DNA of 64,000 nt from Candidatus Aminicenantota bacterium. Lineage in GTDB: Bacteria > Acidobacteriota > Aminicenantia > Aminicenantales > Aminicenantaceae. Position 1 is the first letter of the stretch. Each line of letters starts with the position of its first letter. Where the stretch lies: positions 10,898 to 74,897 of the forward strand of contig WVXO01000039.1 of NCBI GenBank assembly GCA_011773465.1. The letters are read 5' to 3'. A model generated the notes under the pieces. It was not told where the DNA came from, did no database searches, and saw only the letters and a program-made list of their open reading frames with translations. Shown piece by piece: positions 45,808 through 54,812 of this stretch. A program made the translations under genes and the position numbers.

Positions 45808-48756
45808 ATGCCCCGATCAACCCAGAAGGAAAGTCTGCATCATTTACTAGAAGACCTGAACCCTGTCCAAAAGGAGGCAGTGACCTATGGTTCGGGCCCT
45901 CTTCTTATTATTGCTGGGGCTGGAACAGGAAAAACAAAAGTTATAACCCAGCGCATCGCTTATCTCATCGCTTCCAAGTTAGCCAAACCTGAAGAAATCC
46001 TGGCTGTAACCTTTACCGAAAAAGCAGCCAACGAAATGGAAGAGAGAGTTGATCTCTTGATTCCTTATAGCTACTCTTTCGTTGAAATTAGTACTTTTAA
46101 TTCCTTCGGGGAAAGAGTCCTGAGGAACTACGGGATGGAGCTGGGGTATTCTCCGGATTTCAAGCTTCTCGATGATGTCGAGCAGGCTATTTTTTTTAGA
46201 GAGCACCTGTTCGAGTTTCCTTTAGACTACTATCGTCCCCTGAGTTTCCCTACAAAGCACATCCAAGAACTCTTGAATACAATTAAAAGATTAAAACAGG
46301 AAGATATAAAACCAGAGGAGTATCTGGAATATTCTCAAAAGCTCAGCGCAGAAGCTTCGGATGACGGGGAAAAAGAGATCGCCTTAAAACATCTGGAAAT
46401 AGCTAAAGTTTATCATAAGTACCAGGAATTGCTAAAGGAGGAAGGAAAGATTGATTTTGAAGACCAGGTTCTTTTGGTGGTAGAGCTTTTTCGAAAGCGC
46501 CCTTCCTTACTCGAAGAGTTCCAGGATAAATACAAGTACATTCTTGTTGATGAATTCCAGGATACAAACTACATCCAGTTCGTGCTGCTTAAGCTCCTGG
46601 CAGCAAAAAGCAAGAACCTGACTGTATGCGGAGACGATGACCAAAGCATATTCCGCTTTAGAGGTGCATCTTTAAGCAATATCTATAATTTTCGAAAAGT
46701 TTACCCTAGATACAGGAAGGTCATTTTAAACAAGAATTACCGCTCGACCCAATCCATCCTTGATTCTGCCCAACAACTGATCAAGCAGAATAATCCGGAC
46801 CGGTTAGAATTCAAAGAAAAAATTAATAAAGCCCTTGAGGCCTCAAGGAAAAGCAGAGGAAAGAGTATCCGCATGCTTCAGTTTGATACAGTTTCCCATG
46901 AGGTAGATAAAGTCGCAGAAATGATTTTGGAAAAGACTAAACAGGGGTATAAGTATGGTGATATTGCTATTCTGGTCAGACGAAATGCAGATGCAGATCC
47001 TTTCCTTAGGGCCTTAAACATGAAGGAGATTCCCTTTAGATTTTCTGGAAGCAGGGGATTGTATTCTCAGGACGAGGTGAAAATCCTTATTTCATTCATA
47101 AGATCATTGACTGATTTTGAAGACAGCAAGAGCCTTTTTTATCTTGCCCTTTCCGATGTATATAAGACAGATCCTTACGATTTGACCAAAATTTCTAATT
47201 ATGCTCACAAAAAGAATTTTCCTCTGCATGAAGTTTTCAAGAGGATTTCTGGAAGAAAGAGTCCGGTAGAGATTTCGGATTCAACTGCGGCAAAGATCAA
47301 GAGAATTTTCGAGGATCTGCTCTATTTTGTCCAACTGGGAAGCGCTCAGAATGCGGGAAGGGTTATCTATTCTTTTCTCGAAAAGACGGGTTATCTAAAA
47401 TCTCTTGTTGAGGAAAGGAGCCTACAGGCAGAGTTAAGAATAAAGAATATCCGTATTTTCTTTGATAAGGTAAAAAATTTCTCCGAGTTAACAGAAGATG
47501 ACTCTGTCTATTCTTTTGCTCGGCATCTGGATATCCTTCAGCAAGTAGGAGATAACCCTGCCACTGCAGAGGCGGAATTGGAGGAAGATGCTGTGAGCGT
47601 TCTCACAGTCCATAAAGCTAAAGGATTGGAATTCCCTGTCGTTTTTATGGTCAGTCTGATCGGCGACCGGTTTCCTGGCAGAGAGAGAAGAGAGAAAATC
47701 CCTGTCCCCGATGAGGTTCTTAAGGATAAAGTTCCAAAAGGAGATGATTATGGTCAAGAGCAGAAGGAAAAGATTTATCTTCAGGAGGAAAGGCGGCTGT
47801 TTTATGTGGGGATGACAAGAGCCAAAGACCTCCTCTATTTGACCTGGGCTAGAGATTACGGCTTGAAGCGCTTGAAAAAGGTAAGTCCGTTTGTCCTCGA
47901 AGCTTTTGATCTTCCCCGGATGCCTGATGATATCCTCCAGACTTCAGCCATCGAAGAAATAAAAAGGTATTCCAAGTCACCTCCCCAGCCTAAATTCATC
48001 CAGGAAGCCAAAGTCAAAGGAGTTCTAACCCTAAGTTATTTTCAGGTGGATGATTACGTAACCTGCCCCTTGAAGTACAGATACAGGCACATCATGCGAA
48101 TTCCTGTCCTCCCCCATCACAACTTGGTTTTTGGCCGAGTCCTCCACAACACTATCCATTTTTATTTAAGAAAAAGGTTAGAAGGAACGAAATTAAACCA
48201 AAAGGAGCTTCTAAGAGAATACGACAAACGCTGGATAAACGAAGGATTTCTCAGTCGAGAACATGAAGAAACGAGGAAGCGAGCAGGCGCGAAGGCGCTT
48301 CGTTTATTTTATCGCCGGGAAGAAGACTCAAAGCAACTTCCTCACTTCCTCGAAAAAAACTTCAAATGGCAGCTAAACGACGTTAAATTCATCGGCCGCT
48401 GGGATAGGATTGATTATACGGATTATGGAGCGGTCATCGTTGATTTTAAGGCAACAGAAGTCAAAGACCAGAAAGAGGCTGATAAAAAAGCCAGAAATAG
48501 CCTTCAAATGAATTTGTACGCGCTTTCTTTTGTCAAGACACAAGATATTCCGCTTCTCGCGATAAGGCTCCATTTTCTGGGATCGGATATTGTTGGCCAC
48601 GCCCAGAAGAAAGAAACAGAGATGGAGAAAGCTGCGGAGAAAATAAAAGAGGCAGAAGTGGGCATTCGGGCCCAGAATTATGAAGCTAAGCCTGATTGGC
48701 ATAACTGCAACTTTTGTGATTTCAGGACAATCTGCCCTTCATCATATGCCTACTGA
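45808..48756 (+). CDS. UvrD/RecB-like helicase fused to a PD-(D/E)XK Fe-S nuclease
   Basis: 982 residues. SF1 motifs: Q-motif LNPVQKEAV, Walker A GAGTGKTK (near 37-44), DEFQDTN (near 248), CGDDDQSIFRFRGA, VLTVHKAKGLEFPVV and VGMTRAKD. The C-terminal ~260 residues form a RecB/Cas4-type nuclease: GRWDRIDYTDYGAVIVDFKA (near 860) and cysteines for an AddB-like 4Fe-4S clamp, one at YVTCP (near 754) and three in CNFCDFRTIC (near 966-975). It likely resects double-strand breaks as one AddA-like chain. The partner AddB is not in the window. Confidence 0.92.
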   Translation: MPRSTQKESLHHLLEDLNPVQKEAVTYGSGPLLIIAGAGTGKTKVITQRIAYLIASKLAKPEEILAVTFTEKAANEMEERVDLLIPYSYSFVEISTFNSFGERVLRNYGMELGYSPDFKLLDDVEQAIFFREHLFEFPLDYYRPLSFPTKHIQELLNTIKRLKQEDIKPEEYLEYSQKLSAEASDDGEKEIALKHLEIAKVYHKYQELLKEEGKIDFEDQVLLVVELFRKRPSLLEEFQDKYKYILVDEFQDTNYIQFVLLKLLAAKSKNLTVCGDDDQSIFRFRGASLSNIYNFRKVYPRYRKVILNKNYRSTQSILDSAQQLIKQNNPDRLEFKEKINKALEASRKSRGKSIRMLQFDTVSHEVDKVAEMILEKTKQGYKYGDIAILVRRNADADPFLRALNMKEIPFRFSGSRGLYSQDEVKILISFIRSLTDFEDSKSLFYLALSDVYKTDPYDLTKISNYAHKKNFPLHEVFKRISGRKSPVEISDSTAAKIKRIFEDLLYFVQLGSAQNAGRVIYSFLEKTGYLKSLVEERSLQAELRIKNIRIFFDKVKNFSELTEDDSVYSFARHLDILQQVGDNPATAEAELEEDAVSVLTVHKAKGLEFPVVFMVSLIGDRFPGRERREKIPVPDEVLKDKVPKGDDYGQEQKEKIYLQEERRLFYVGMTRAKDLLYLTWARDYGLKRLKKVSPFVLEAFDLPRMPDDILQTSAIEEIKRYSKSPPQPKFIQEAKVKGVLTLSYFQVDDYVTCPLKYRYRHIMRIPVLPHHNLVFGRVLHNTIHFYLRKRLEGTKLNQKELLREYDKRWINEGFLSREHEETRKRAGAKALRLFYRREEDSKQLPHFLEKNFKWQLNDVKFIGRWDRIDYTDYGAVIVDFKATEVKDQKEADKKARNSLQMNLYALSFVKTQDIPLLAIRLHFLGSDIVGHAQKKETEMEKAAEKIKEAEVGIRAQNYEAKPDWHNCNFCDFRTICPSSYAY

Positions 48757-48760
48757 TTCT

Positions 48761-48887
48761 GTAGGGGCTTGATTTATTGTAGGGGTATGATTCATCAAAC
48801 CCACCTTATAATGACTTGTATAGTCTTAAACAATCATACTCCTGCTTATTTTTAAAAATGTGCGTTTGATAATTCAAACACCTAAAG
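48761..48887. repeat. Family A palindromes after the helicase gene
   Basis: A left half at 48761-48778 runs directly into a full copy at 48779-48805 (GTAGGGGTATGAT left arm, ATCAAACCC right arm, one mismatch). A reverse-oriented degenerate copy, TTTGATAATTCAAACACCT, lies at about 48863-48883. They fill the gap to convergent sppA. Confidence 0.82.
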
Positions 48888-48917
48888 AATATTAATAAAA
48901 AAATATTACTGTTATGT

Positions 48918-50630
48918 TTATTCCGGGGCAAACCAGAAGGGCATTATGGCTAAGGTTTTTTCTTTATTCAGCAGCATAAATGCAGAAAACATTTTTTCTA
49001 ATCTAGGATTGAGACCGAGTTCTATCTCTAGCGCTCTTCTTCCGAAAAAGGCATCAAAGAATGAGATTTTTCTGGGCCTGACTACGAGTCTAACTTCTTC
49101 ATCGATTGGAATGCCGGCGAGTTCTTTTGCCAGTTCAAGCGCGCGAGATAATCCTCCGAGCTCATCTACCAGGCCACGTTCTTTTGCCTGAGTTCCTGTC
49201 CAGACCCTGCCTTTCCCAATTTTGTCGACCTCTTCTTTTGATAAGGTTCGTCCTTCTGCGACTTTTATTAGGAATTTATCATAAACCCACAGAATCTCTT
49301 TTTTAAGGAAGTCTCTTTCTTCTCTGGTAAGCTTTTTATAAGTAGAAAATAAATCTGCCCTTTTCCCGAAGGTGAGTTTCTCTGAAGTTATTCCCAATTT
49401 TTCATAAAGCTTTATAAGGTTAAATTTTCCAGAGATGACTCCTATAGACCCGGTGAGGGTTTGGGGCTGGGCTACAATTTTGTGGGCGGCCATGGAAACC
49501 CAGTATCCTCCTGAACCAGCTACATCGGACATGGATACAACAAACGGCTTTTGCTTTTTGGTTAAAGCTACTTCTCTCCAGATAACATCAGAAGCCACAG
49601 GCGAGCCCCCTGGGCTGTCCACTCGAAAGACAACTGCTGCAATGGACTTATCTTTCCGGGCCTTCCTAATCCAGCGGGCCGTGGTAGAGCTTCCCATTGA
49701 TTGATAGAAGCCTTCTCCGGTATGGATAGTTCCCATTCCGTAGATAAGGGCAATTTTTTTCCCTCTGTTCAAGCCCAGAGATGACGGATCGATTCTTAAG
49801 TACTGCCCATGTGTGATTTTGCTCAGTTTTTTATCATTTTCTTTGAGAAGATCCTCGAATTCGTCCTCAAAAAGAAGATCGTCCACCAATCCTGCTTCCA
49901 ACGCTCTCTCTCCCTGATAGAAACCATGATCAATCAGTGCTTTTATTTCCTCTTCGCTTTTTTCCCTGGCTTCAGCAAGCGCTTTTATGTAGTGAGAATA
50001 GAGATCTTCGTAAAGGGATCTCATCATCCTTTTGTGAGCTGGTGTGAATCTGTCTTCTGTAAACATGTTATAAGCTGTCTTGTACTCCTCAACATGTTCA
50101 ATTTCAGCTTCAATGCCCAGTTTATCCAGGGAATTCTTGAAGAAGGGAACATAGCCGCCGATTCCGTTTATGACAAACAGACCCAGAGGATGGAGGACAA
50201 TTCGATCGCAGGCTGTGGCGAGGTAATATTGTTTGTCGAATTCTAAGGACTCATCTATGTAGGCAAAAGCCTTTTTCCCAGATTTTCTAAAATCCAGGAT
50301 AGATTCTCTGATTTCGTTTGTTTTTGCCCAGTCGCACTGGATGTAGCCCAGGCGAAGAACAATGGCCTTGATTCGGTTGTCTGCCTTTGCTTTTTTGATG
50401 TTCATCCAGATATCGTGCAGCGATAGAGGGGGGGCTTGTCCAAACATACCTGCCCAAAAGTCTCGTGGCGCCTGCTCCTGAATCTCCCCTGATAGTCTGA
50501 TTTCCAGATAAGAACGGGCCTTTACGGCAGGAGGTCTTCCAAACTCTAAATAGATGAAAGAAAAAATAGCTGCCAGGAACAAAAAGACAAATATCAAAAT
50601 TATGATCAGCACATATTTTCCTCTTTTCAT
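48918..50630 (-). CDS. sppA: Signal peptide peptidase SppA, 67-kDa type
   Basis: 570 residues: N-terminal membrane anchor (about 6-28), then two tandem S49 domains. The catalytic pair is visible as K183 in EEYKTAYNMF of the first domain and S372 in VAGSGGYWVSM of the second; the linking VDSPGGSP motif precedes it. It degrades cleaved signal peptides in the periplasm-facing membrane. Length fits the E. coli-type enzyme rather than the short form. Start ATG follows GGAGG. Confidence 0.94.
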   Translation of the reverse strand: MKRGKYVLIIILIFVFLFLAAIFSFIYLEFGRPPAVKARSYLEIRLSGEIQEQAPRDFWAGMFGQAPPLSLHDIWMNIKKAKADNRIKAIVLRLGYIQCDWAKTNEIRESILDFRKSGKKAFAYIDESLEFDKQYYLATACDRIVLHPLGLFVINGIGGYVPFFKNSLDKLGIEAEIEHVEEYKTAYNMFTEDRFTPAHKRMMRSLYEDLYSHYIKALAEAREKSEEEIKALIDHGFYQGERALEAGLVDDLLFEDEFEDLLKENDKKLSKITHGQYLRIDPSSLGLNRGKKIALIYGMGTIHTGEGFYQSMGSSTTARWIRKARKDKSIAAVVFRVDSPGGSPVASDVIWREVALTKKQKPFVVSMSDVAGSGGYWVSMAAHKIVAQPQTLTGSIGVISGKFNLIKLYEKLGITSEKLTFGKRADLFSTYKKLTREERDFLKKEILWVYDKFLIKVAEGRTLSKEEVDKIGKGRVWTGTQAKERGLVDELGGLSRALELAKELAGIPIDEEVRLVVRPRKISFFDAFFGRRALEIELGLNPRLEKMFSAFMLLNKEKTLAIMPFWFAPE

Positions 50631-50762
50631 ATTTTCCTCCTTAATAAGTGACTGAACATTTGCAAATAGAATATATCAGAAATTGGGTCATGATTGGAAG
50701 CATTTCTAGAAAAAGAGAAATCGAGCCAGCCCCCATTTTACTACTTGTGGGCAGATTATCAG

Positions 50763-50785
50763 AAAATGGGGCCTGGCCCCATTTT
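50763..50785. repeat. 23-nt palindrome (family B), second copy
   Basis: Identical to 40482-40504 and here flanked by an extra G/C pair, giving 12-bp arms. It lies in the 336-base gap between sppA and the ABC transporter. Also in the gap: TCTAATAACGGAA (about 50797, shared with 16187), a TATAAT at 50825-50830 and an operator-like 7-bp inverted repeat, TAAGATA/TATCTTA (50938-50953), just ahead of the ABC gene start. Confidence 0.82.
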
Positions 50786-50966
50786 CAAAGCCTCTTCTAA
50801 TAACGGAAGGGGAAATGCTTGTGTTATAATTTAAATATAGAATTTTTCGGAGAGATTGAGTATATTAAAAAACTTAAAGAAAGTCATTGTCTGAAAATTC
50901 TAACTGAGGCTCATCTGGTTATATCATGTAACCTTGGTAAGATAGTTATCTTAAAAGGATAGTGTC

Positions 50967-51896
50967 ATGAATGCTCTGGAGATTGAAAGTATATCCAAAA
51001 GGTTTGGCGATTTCTATGCTGTCAAGAAGTTGTCTTTTGAGATTCCCCCGGGAACGATCTATGGTCTTCTGGGGCCAAACGGAGCCGGAAAAACAACCAC
51101 GATTCGCATGGTGATGAACATTATCATTCCCGATGAGGGCTCTATTAAAGTCCTCGACCGGAGGATGGATGAAGAGATGAAAGAAAGGGTAGGCTACCTT
51201 CCTGAAGACAGAGGCCTTTATCCCAAGATGAAAGTCGGAGAGCTTCTTTTATTTCTGGCTGAGATTAAGGGGCTCAAGGGTAGCGAAGCTCGAAAGGAGA
51301 TCGATTTCTGGCTCGAGAGGTTCGATCTTTCAGATTGGAAAAGCAAAAAGGTTGAAGAACTTTCAAGGGGGATGCAGCAAAAACTTCAGTTTATTGTAAC
51401 CGTCATCCATCAGCCTGAGCTTATTATTCTCGATGAGCCCTTTTCCGGTCTGGACCCTGTTAACACCAAACTTTTAAAAGATATCATGCTGGAGATGAAG
51501 GAAAAAGGTAGAACCATAGTCTTTTCCACTCACCGCATGGAACAGGTTGAAATGATCTGTGACAACATCTGTCTTATAAATAAAGCTGAGAGCGTTTTGG
51601 AGGGAAATTTAAGCCAGATAAAGAAGGAATACGGGAAAAACACTGTGGTACTGGATTACGACGGCGAAGCAAATTTTATCAAGAATTTTCCCGAGATTGA
51701 GAAAATCGATGACTATGGAAAATTCATGGAGATCAGACTGAAAGAAAAGTCTGCCCCACAGGACCTCCTCCCCAAGCTGGTGGGGAAAATCAATATCAAC
51801 AAATATGAAGTAAGAGAGCCAACCTTGAACGCAATATTTATCGAAAAAGTGGGAGGAAAGGAAATCAAAGATGAGGAAGATACTGTCAGTCATTAA
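50967..51896 (+). CDS. ABC transporter ATP-binding protein, NatA-like
   Basis: 309 residues. Walker A GPNGAGKTT (near 37), signature LSRGMQQKLQF, Walker B LIILDEPFSGLDP and H-loop STHRMEQ. The DUF4162-type C-terminal extension of NatA/CcmA-like exporters follows. It energises the permease encoded next, whose start overlaps this 3' end by 26 bases. Substrate unknown; NatAB homologues export sodium or antibiotics. Confidence 0.92.
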   Translation: MNALEIESISKRFGDFYAVKKLSFEIPPGTIYGLLGPNGAGKTTTIRMVMNIIIPDEGSIKVLDRRMDEEMKERVGYLPEDRGLYPKMKVGELLLFLAEIKGLKGSEARKEIDFWLERFDLSDWKSKKVEELSRGMQQKLQFIVTVIHQPELIILDEPFSGLDPVNTKLLKDIMLEMKEKGRTIVFSTHRMEQVEMICDNICLINKAESVLEGNLSQIKKEYGKNTVVLDYDGEANFIKNFPEIEKIDDYGKFMEIRLKEKSAPQDLLPKLVGKININKYEVREPTLNAIFIEKVGGKEIKDEEDTVSH

Positions 51897-53184
51897 AAGA
51901 GAATATATTCAAATTGTAAGGACCAAAGGCTTTATTATCGGCACTGTCTTAGGCCCGGTCTTCATGCTCGGTTTAATCGTGGTGCCGATTATTGTTTCCT
52001 CGGCTTCCGTGGAAAAGCAGGAAACCATAGGAGTGGTAGATTTAACCAATGAAATTTATACGGAACTGGATAACAAACTGGATCATAAAGACTATAGGCT
52101 CAAGGATGGATTCCGCCGATATCTCCTTGAGAAATTCGAGCCCTCTCCAGGTATTAAGGAGGTAAGGAACGCGTTGAGAGAAAAAGTGTTAAAGAAGGAG
52201 ATCTCAGCTTATATTTATATTCCTGAAGATGTTTTAGAGATTGGACCTGCCGAGTCAGCAGCCAGAGATTCCGAACAGGAGGAGGAAAAAGTCGAATATG
52301 TCTCCGAGCATACCACAGATTTTGAAGAGTTGAGAGCTCTCAATAGGGCTCTGAATAATGTTGTCGTCGAAAAGAGGTTGAAGAGAGAAGGATTGGATCC
52401 TCAAAAAGTCGCCCAGTATATCAAGCGTGTGGAGTTGCAACCCATAAAGATAACAAAAAAGGGAGAAGAAGAAGATACGGCGGGGACTTTTATGATTTCA
52501 TATTTCTTGGCTCTCATCATCTATATGGCAATTTTGATTTACGGCCAGGTCATCATGAGGGGGGTTATCGAGGAAAAAAGCTCAAGGGTGGTGGAAGTTG
52601 TGCTTTCTTCTTTAAAACCGTTTCAGCTCATGATGGGAAAGATTTTGGGAATCGGAGCTGTGGGTTTAACTCAATTTTCTATCTGGACTTTGTTTGGTAT
52701 CGGTGCTTCCCTGTATAGTGCATCGTTTATTCCTTCTGGGGCAGATTTTGCAATGCCAAGCATTCCTGCCCATGTCTTCATCTATTTTGTGATTTTTTTC
52801 ATCCTTGGCTATTTTCTTTTCGGAACCCTTTATGCAGCCATAGGTTCCATGGTCAATTCAGAAAAAGAAGCCCAGCAGTTGGTTATGCCGGTAACTATGT
52901 TTCTGATTGTTCCGATCATGCTCATGATATTTATCATAAGGGCTCCTGACAGCTCGCTCTCTGTATTTTTATCCATGATACCCTTTTTCACCCCGATTTT
53001 GATGTTTTTGCGTATTACTGTTCTACTCCCTCCGTTTGGGCAGATTGGAGCCTCTGTCGTGATTCTTACCCTGACAATTGTTTTAATGGTTTGGCTTGTG
53101 GCCAAGATTTATCGAGTTGGGATTTTAATGTACGGCAAACGGCCGAAATTTGCCGAAGTCGTCAGGTGGATAAGATATAGCTAA
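51871..53184 (+). CDS. ABC transporter permease, NatB/ABC-2 family
   Basis: 437 residues. N-terminal membrane helix (FIIGTVLGPVFMLGLIVVPI), a large extracytoplasmic domain (about 40-200), then five or six helices with the conserved GVIEEKSSRVVEVVLSSLKPFQLMMGKILG segment of ABC-2 permeases. Forms the membrane half of the transporter with the preceding ATPase. The start at 51871 lies inside the ATPase gene. Confidence 0.9.
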   Translation: MRKILSVIKREYIQIVRTKGFIIGTVLGPVFMLGLIVVPIIVSSASVEKQETIGVVDLTNEIYTELDNKLDHKDYRLKDGFRRYLLEKFEPSPGIKEVRNALREKVLKKEISAYIYIPEDVLEIGPAESAARDSEQEEEKVEYVSEHTTDFEELRALNRALNNVVVEKRLKREGLDPQKVAQYIKRVELQPIKITKKGEEEDTAGTFMISYFLALIIYMAILIYGQVIMRGVIEEKSSRVVEVVLSSLKPFQLMMGKILGIGAVGLTQFSIWTLFGIGASLYSASFIPSGADFAMPSIPAHVFIYFVIFFILGYFLFGTLYAAIGSMVNSEKEAQQLVMPVTMFLIVPIMLMIFIIRAPDSSLSVFLSMIPFFTPILMFLRITVLLPPFGQIGASVVILTLTIVLMVWLVAKIYRVGILMYGKRPKFAEVVRWIRYS

Positions 53185-53260
53185 ACCTGAAATTATTATT
53201 CTTTATTAGGCTCGTATTAAGGGGAAAAACGCGAATTATCATAAATTTATTTTTTTGAGG

Positions 53261-53286
53261 TGAACCTTTTCGAGAATTGTTCCGTA
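53261..53286 (+). promoter_or_regulatory. ECF-type promoter upstream of the sigma factor operon
   Basis: TGAACC at 53261-53266, exactly 16 bases, then CGTA at 53283-53286. This is the classical ECF group layout (compare the SigW consensus TGAAAC-N16-CGTA). It lies upstream of the ECF sigma gene, so autoregulation is the natural reading. Function is inferred from shape; I have not scanned the genome for background frequency. Confidence 0.6.
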
Positions 53287-53426
53287 ATAAACTCTGAAGA
53301 TTAAATCATGAGGTAGTGAATGCAAAAACTAAAAAGGGATGATGGGGAAGTTAGAGCATAGATTTGGCTGGAGTGAAAGAACCGGTTCTAGTTCTTTTCC
53401 AAGGAAAATCCTCAGAAAAACATAAA

Positions 53427-54008
53427 ATGGAAGAAAAGCGAGAGGTAGAACATGAAGACGTCTACATTCTTGTGGATAAAATCAACGAAGGAGACAGAGA
53501 GGCTTTCATGACATTAACCAGTCTTTACCAAAAGAAAGTTTTCTTACTGGCTTTCTCTTTCTTTCGTAACAAGGAAGATGCTCTGGATATAGTTCAGGAA
53601 ACCTTTTTAAGGTTTTACGAGAAGGTAAAAATGTTCCGGAGAGGGAAAAATTTCCAAAACTGGCTTTTACAGATTGCCAAAAACCTGTGTATAGATTATT
53701 ACAGAAAAAATTACAGCAAAGATAAGGAATGGGTTAGGAATAAACCTATCGACGAGATGAATTTGCCCATTCAGAATTCGTATGATCCGTTAGTTTCGTC
53801 AGATCTAAAAGAAATCATTTCCACCTGTCTTACAAAGCTGGCAGAGAAACAAAGGATGATATTCGTGATGAGGCACTATAACCAGCTTAAATACAGGGAA
53901 ATAGCCCAGATATTAGATATTTCCCTGGGAACAGCGAAGTCTCTTCATTTTAAAGCCGTTCAAAATTTAAAGGGGTTGATGGCCCCCTATTTAGGGAGAC
54001 AGCTATGA
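53427..54008 (+). CDS. ECF RNA polymerase sigma factor
   Basis: 193 residues from ATG 53427; a TTG at 53364 would add 21 residues. Region 2 has ALDIVQETFLRFYEKVKMF and NFQNWLLQIAKNLCIDYYRK. Region 4 has LAEKQRMIFVMRHY, then YREIAQILDISLGTAKSLHFKAV, the helix-turn-helix for the -35 box. Overlaps the anti-sigma gene by four bases. No Shine-Dalgarno decides between the two starts. Confidence 0.88.
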   Translation: MEEKREVEHEDVYILVDKINEGDREAFMTLTSLYQKKVFLLAFSFFRNKEDALDIVQETFLRFYEKVKMFRRGKNFQNWLLQIAKNLCIDYYRKNYSKDKEWVRNKPIDEMNLPIQNSYDPLVSSDLKEIISTCLTKLAEKQRMIFVMRHYNQLKYREIAQILDISLGTAKSLHFKAVQNLKGLMAPYLGRQL

Positions 54009-54811
54009 TGGATTGTAAAAAAATTAAAAAAGATTTGGTGGCTTTCCTCTACGGAGAGCTTCGAGAAGATGAAAAAAAACTTATGGAAGCTCATCTCGAT
54101 GCCTGCAACGATTGCAGGAAGGAACTGCATCATATGAAAGAAGTCATCGATGGAGCAGACTCTCTCCAGGAAGATATAGAGAAAGCCATGGCTTCAGTAG
54201 ATTGGGAAGAGCTCCCTTCAAGGATTACTGAAACTGTGTTTGCCAAGGAAGCCTCTCTTCCTCGAGAACGAAGGTTGGCAGGTATTTCAAGATTCTTCTT
54301 TCAACCAAAGTTGAGGCCTGTTTATGCGGCTCTACTCATAGGTGTTCTGCTGGGTTCTTTTATCACGTTCATGGTTCTCAGGTCTCCTCTTCCAAGAGAG
54401 ACTGGAGCAGGAGAATTCTTCGTATCTCAGGATTTCTTGGAAAGAGTAGAGCTAGAAATGGCCAGGAGGGAGACATTGGACTATCTTGAAGAGAGTCAAT
54501 ATCTGCTTTTGGACTTTATCCAATCTCCTTCTGAGAAATCGGCTGAATTCTGGCAGAGTGAATTTGCTTTCCAGAAGGCAAGAGGTCTTCTCGCCAAGAA
54601 AAAATACATCAGTCCTCAATTGGACAAATTTAAGATGGCCAAGGCGAAAGCGATCTGCGATCAGATTGAATATCTATTCTATGAACTAACAGAGATAAGC
54701 GTCCAGCTCTCTGAAGAAGAGATCAGCAAAATCCAGAATGTGATAGAAGAAAAAAAGCTTCTCCTAAAGATAAAACTATTGAAGAAAGAATTGGAACAAA
54801 GTGAGGTATAA
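54005..54811 (+). CDS. Anti-sigma factor with zinc-finger N-terminus
   Basis: 268 residues. The zf-HC2 domain has the HLDACNDCRKEL motif (H-x3-C-x2-C) of ZAS anti-sigma factors. A transmembrane helix (VYAALLIGVLLGSFITFMVL) lies near residues 103-122, and the C-terminal ~140 residues are periplasmic and helical, probably the sensor part. It should hold the ECF factor inactive until a periplasmic signal. Two adjacent ATGs. Confidence 0.88.
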   Translation: MMDCKKIKKDLVAFLYGELREDEKKLMEAHLDACNDCRKELHHMKEVIDGADSLQEDIEKAMASVDWEELPSRITETVFAKEASLPRERRLAGISRFFFQPKLRPVYAALLIGVLLGSFITFMVLRSPLPRETGAGEFFVSQDFLERVELEMARRETLDYLEESQYLLLDFIQSPSEKSAEFWQSEFAFQKARGLLAKKKYISPQLDKFKMAKAKAICDQIEYLFYELTEISVQLSEEEISKIQNVIEEKKLLLKIKLLKKELEQSEV

Positions 54812-54812
54812 G

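Noticed and set aside
50938-50953. TAAGATA/TATCTTA inverted repeat as an operator for the ABC transporter
   Set aside because: Only 7-bp A/T-rich arms with no adjacent regulator gene; mentioned in the gap description but not supported enough to call.
53364-53426. Upstream TTG start for the ECF sigma gene
   Set aside because: The added 21 residues do not resemble sigma region 1/2 and the Shine-Dalgarno spacing is poor; ATG 53427 fits the usual length before region 2, though this is not decisive.
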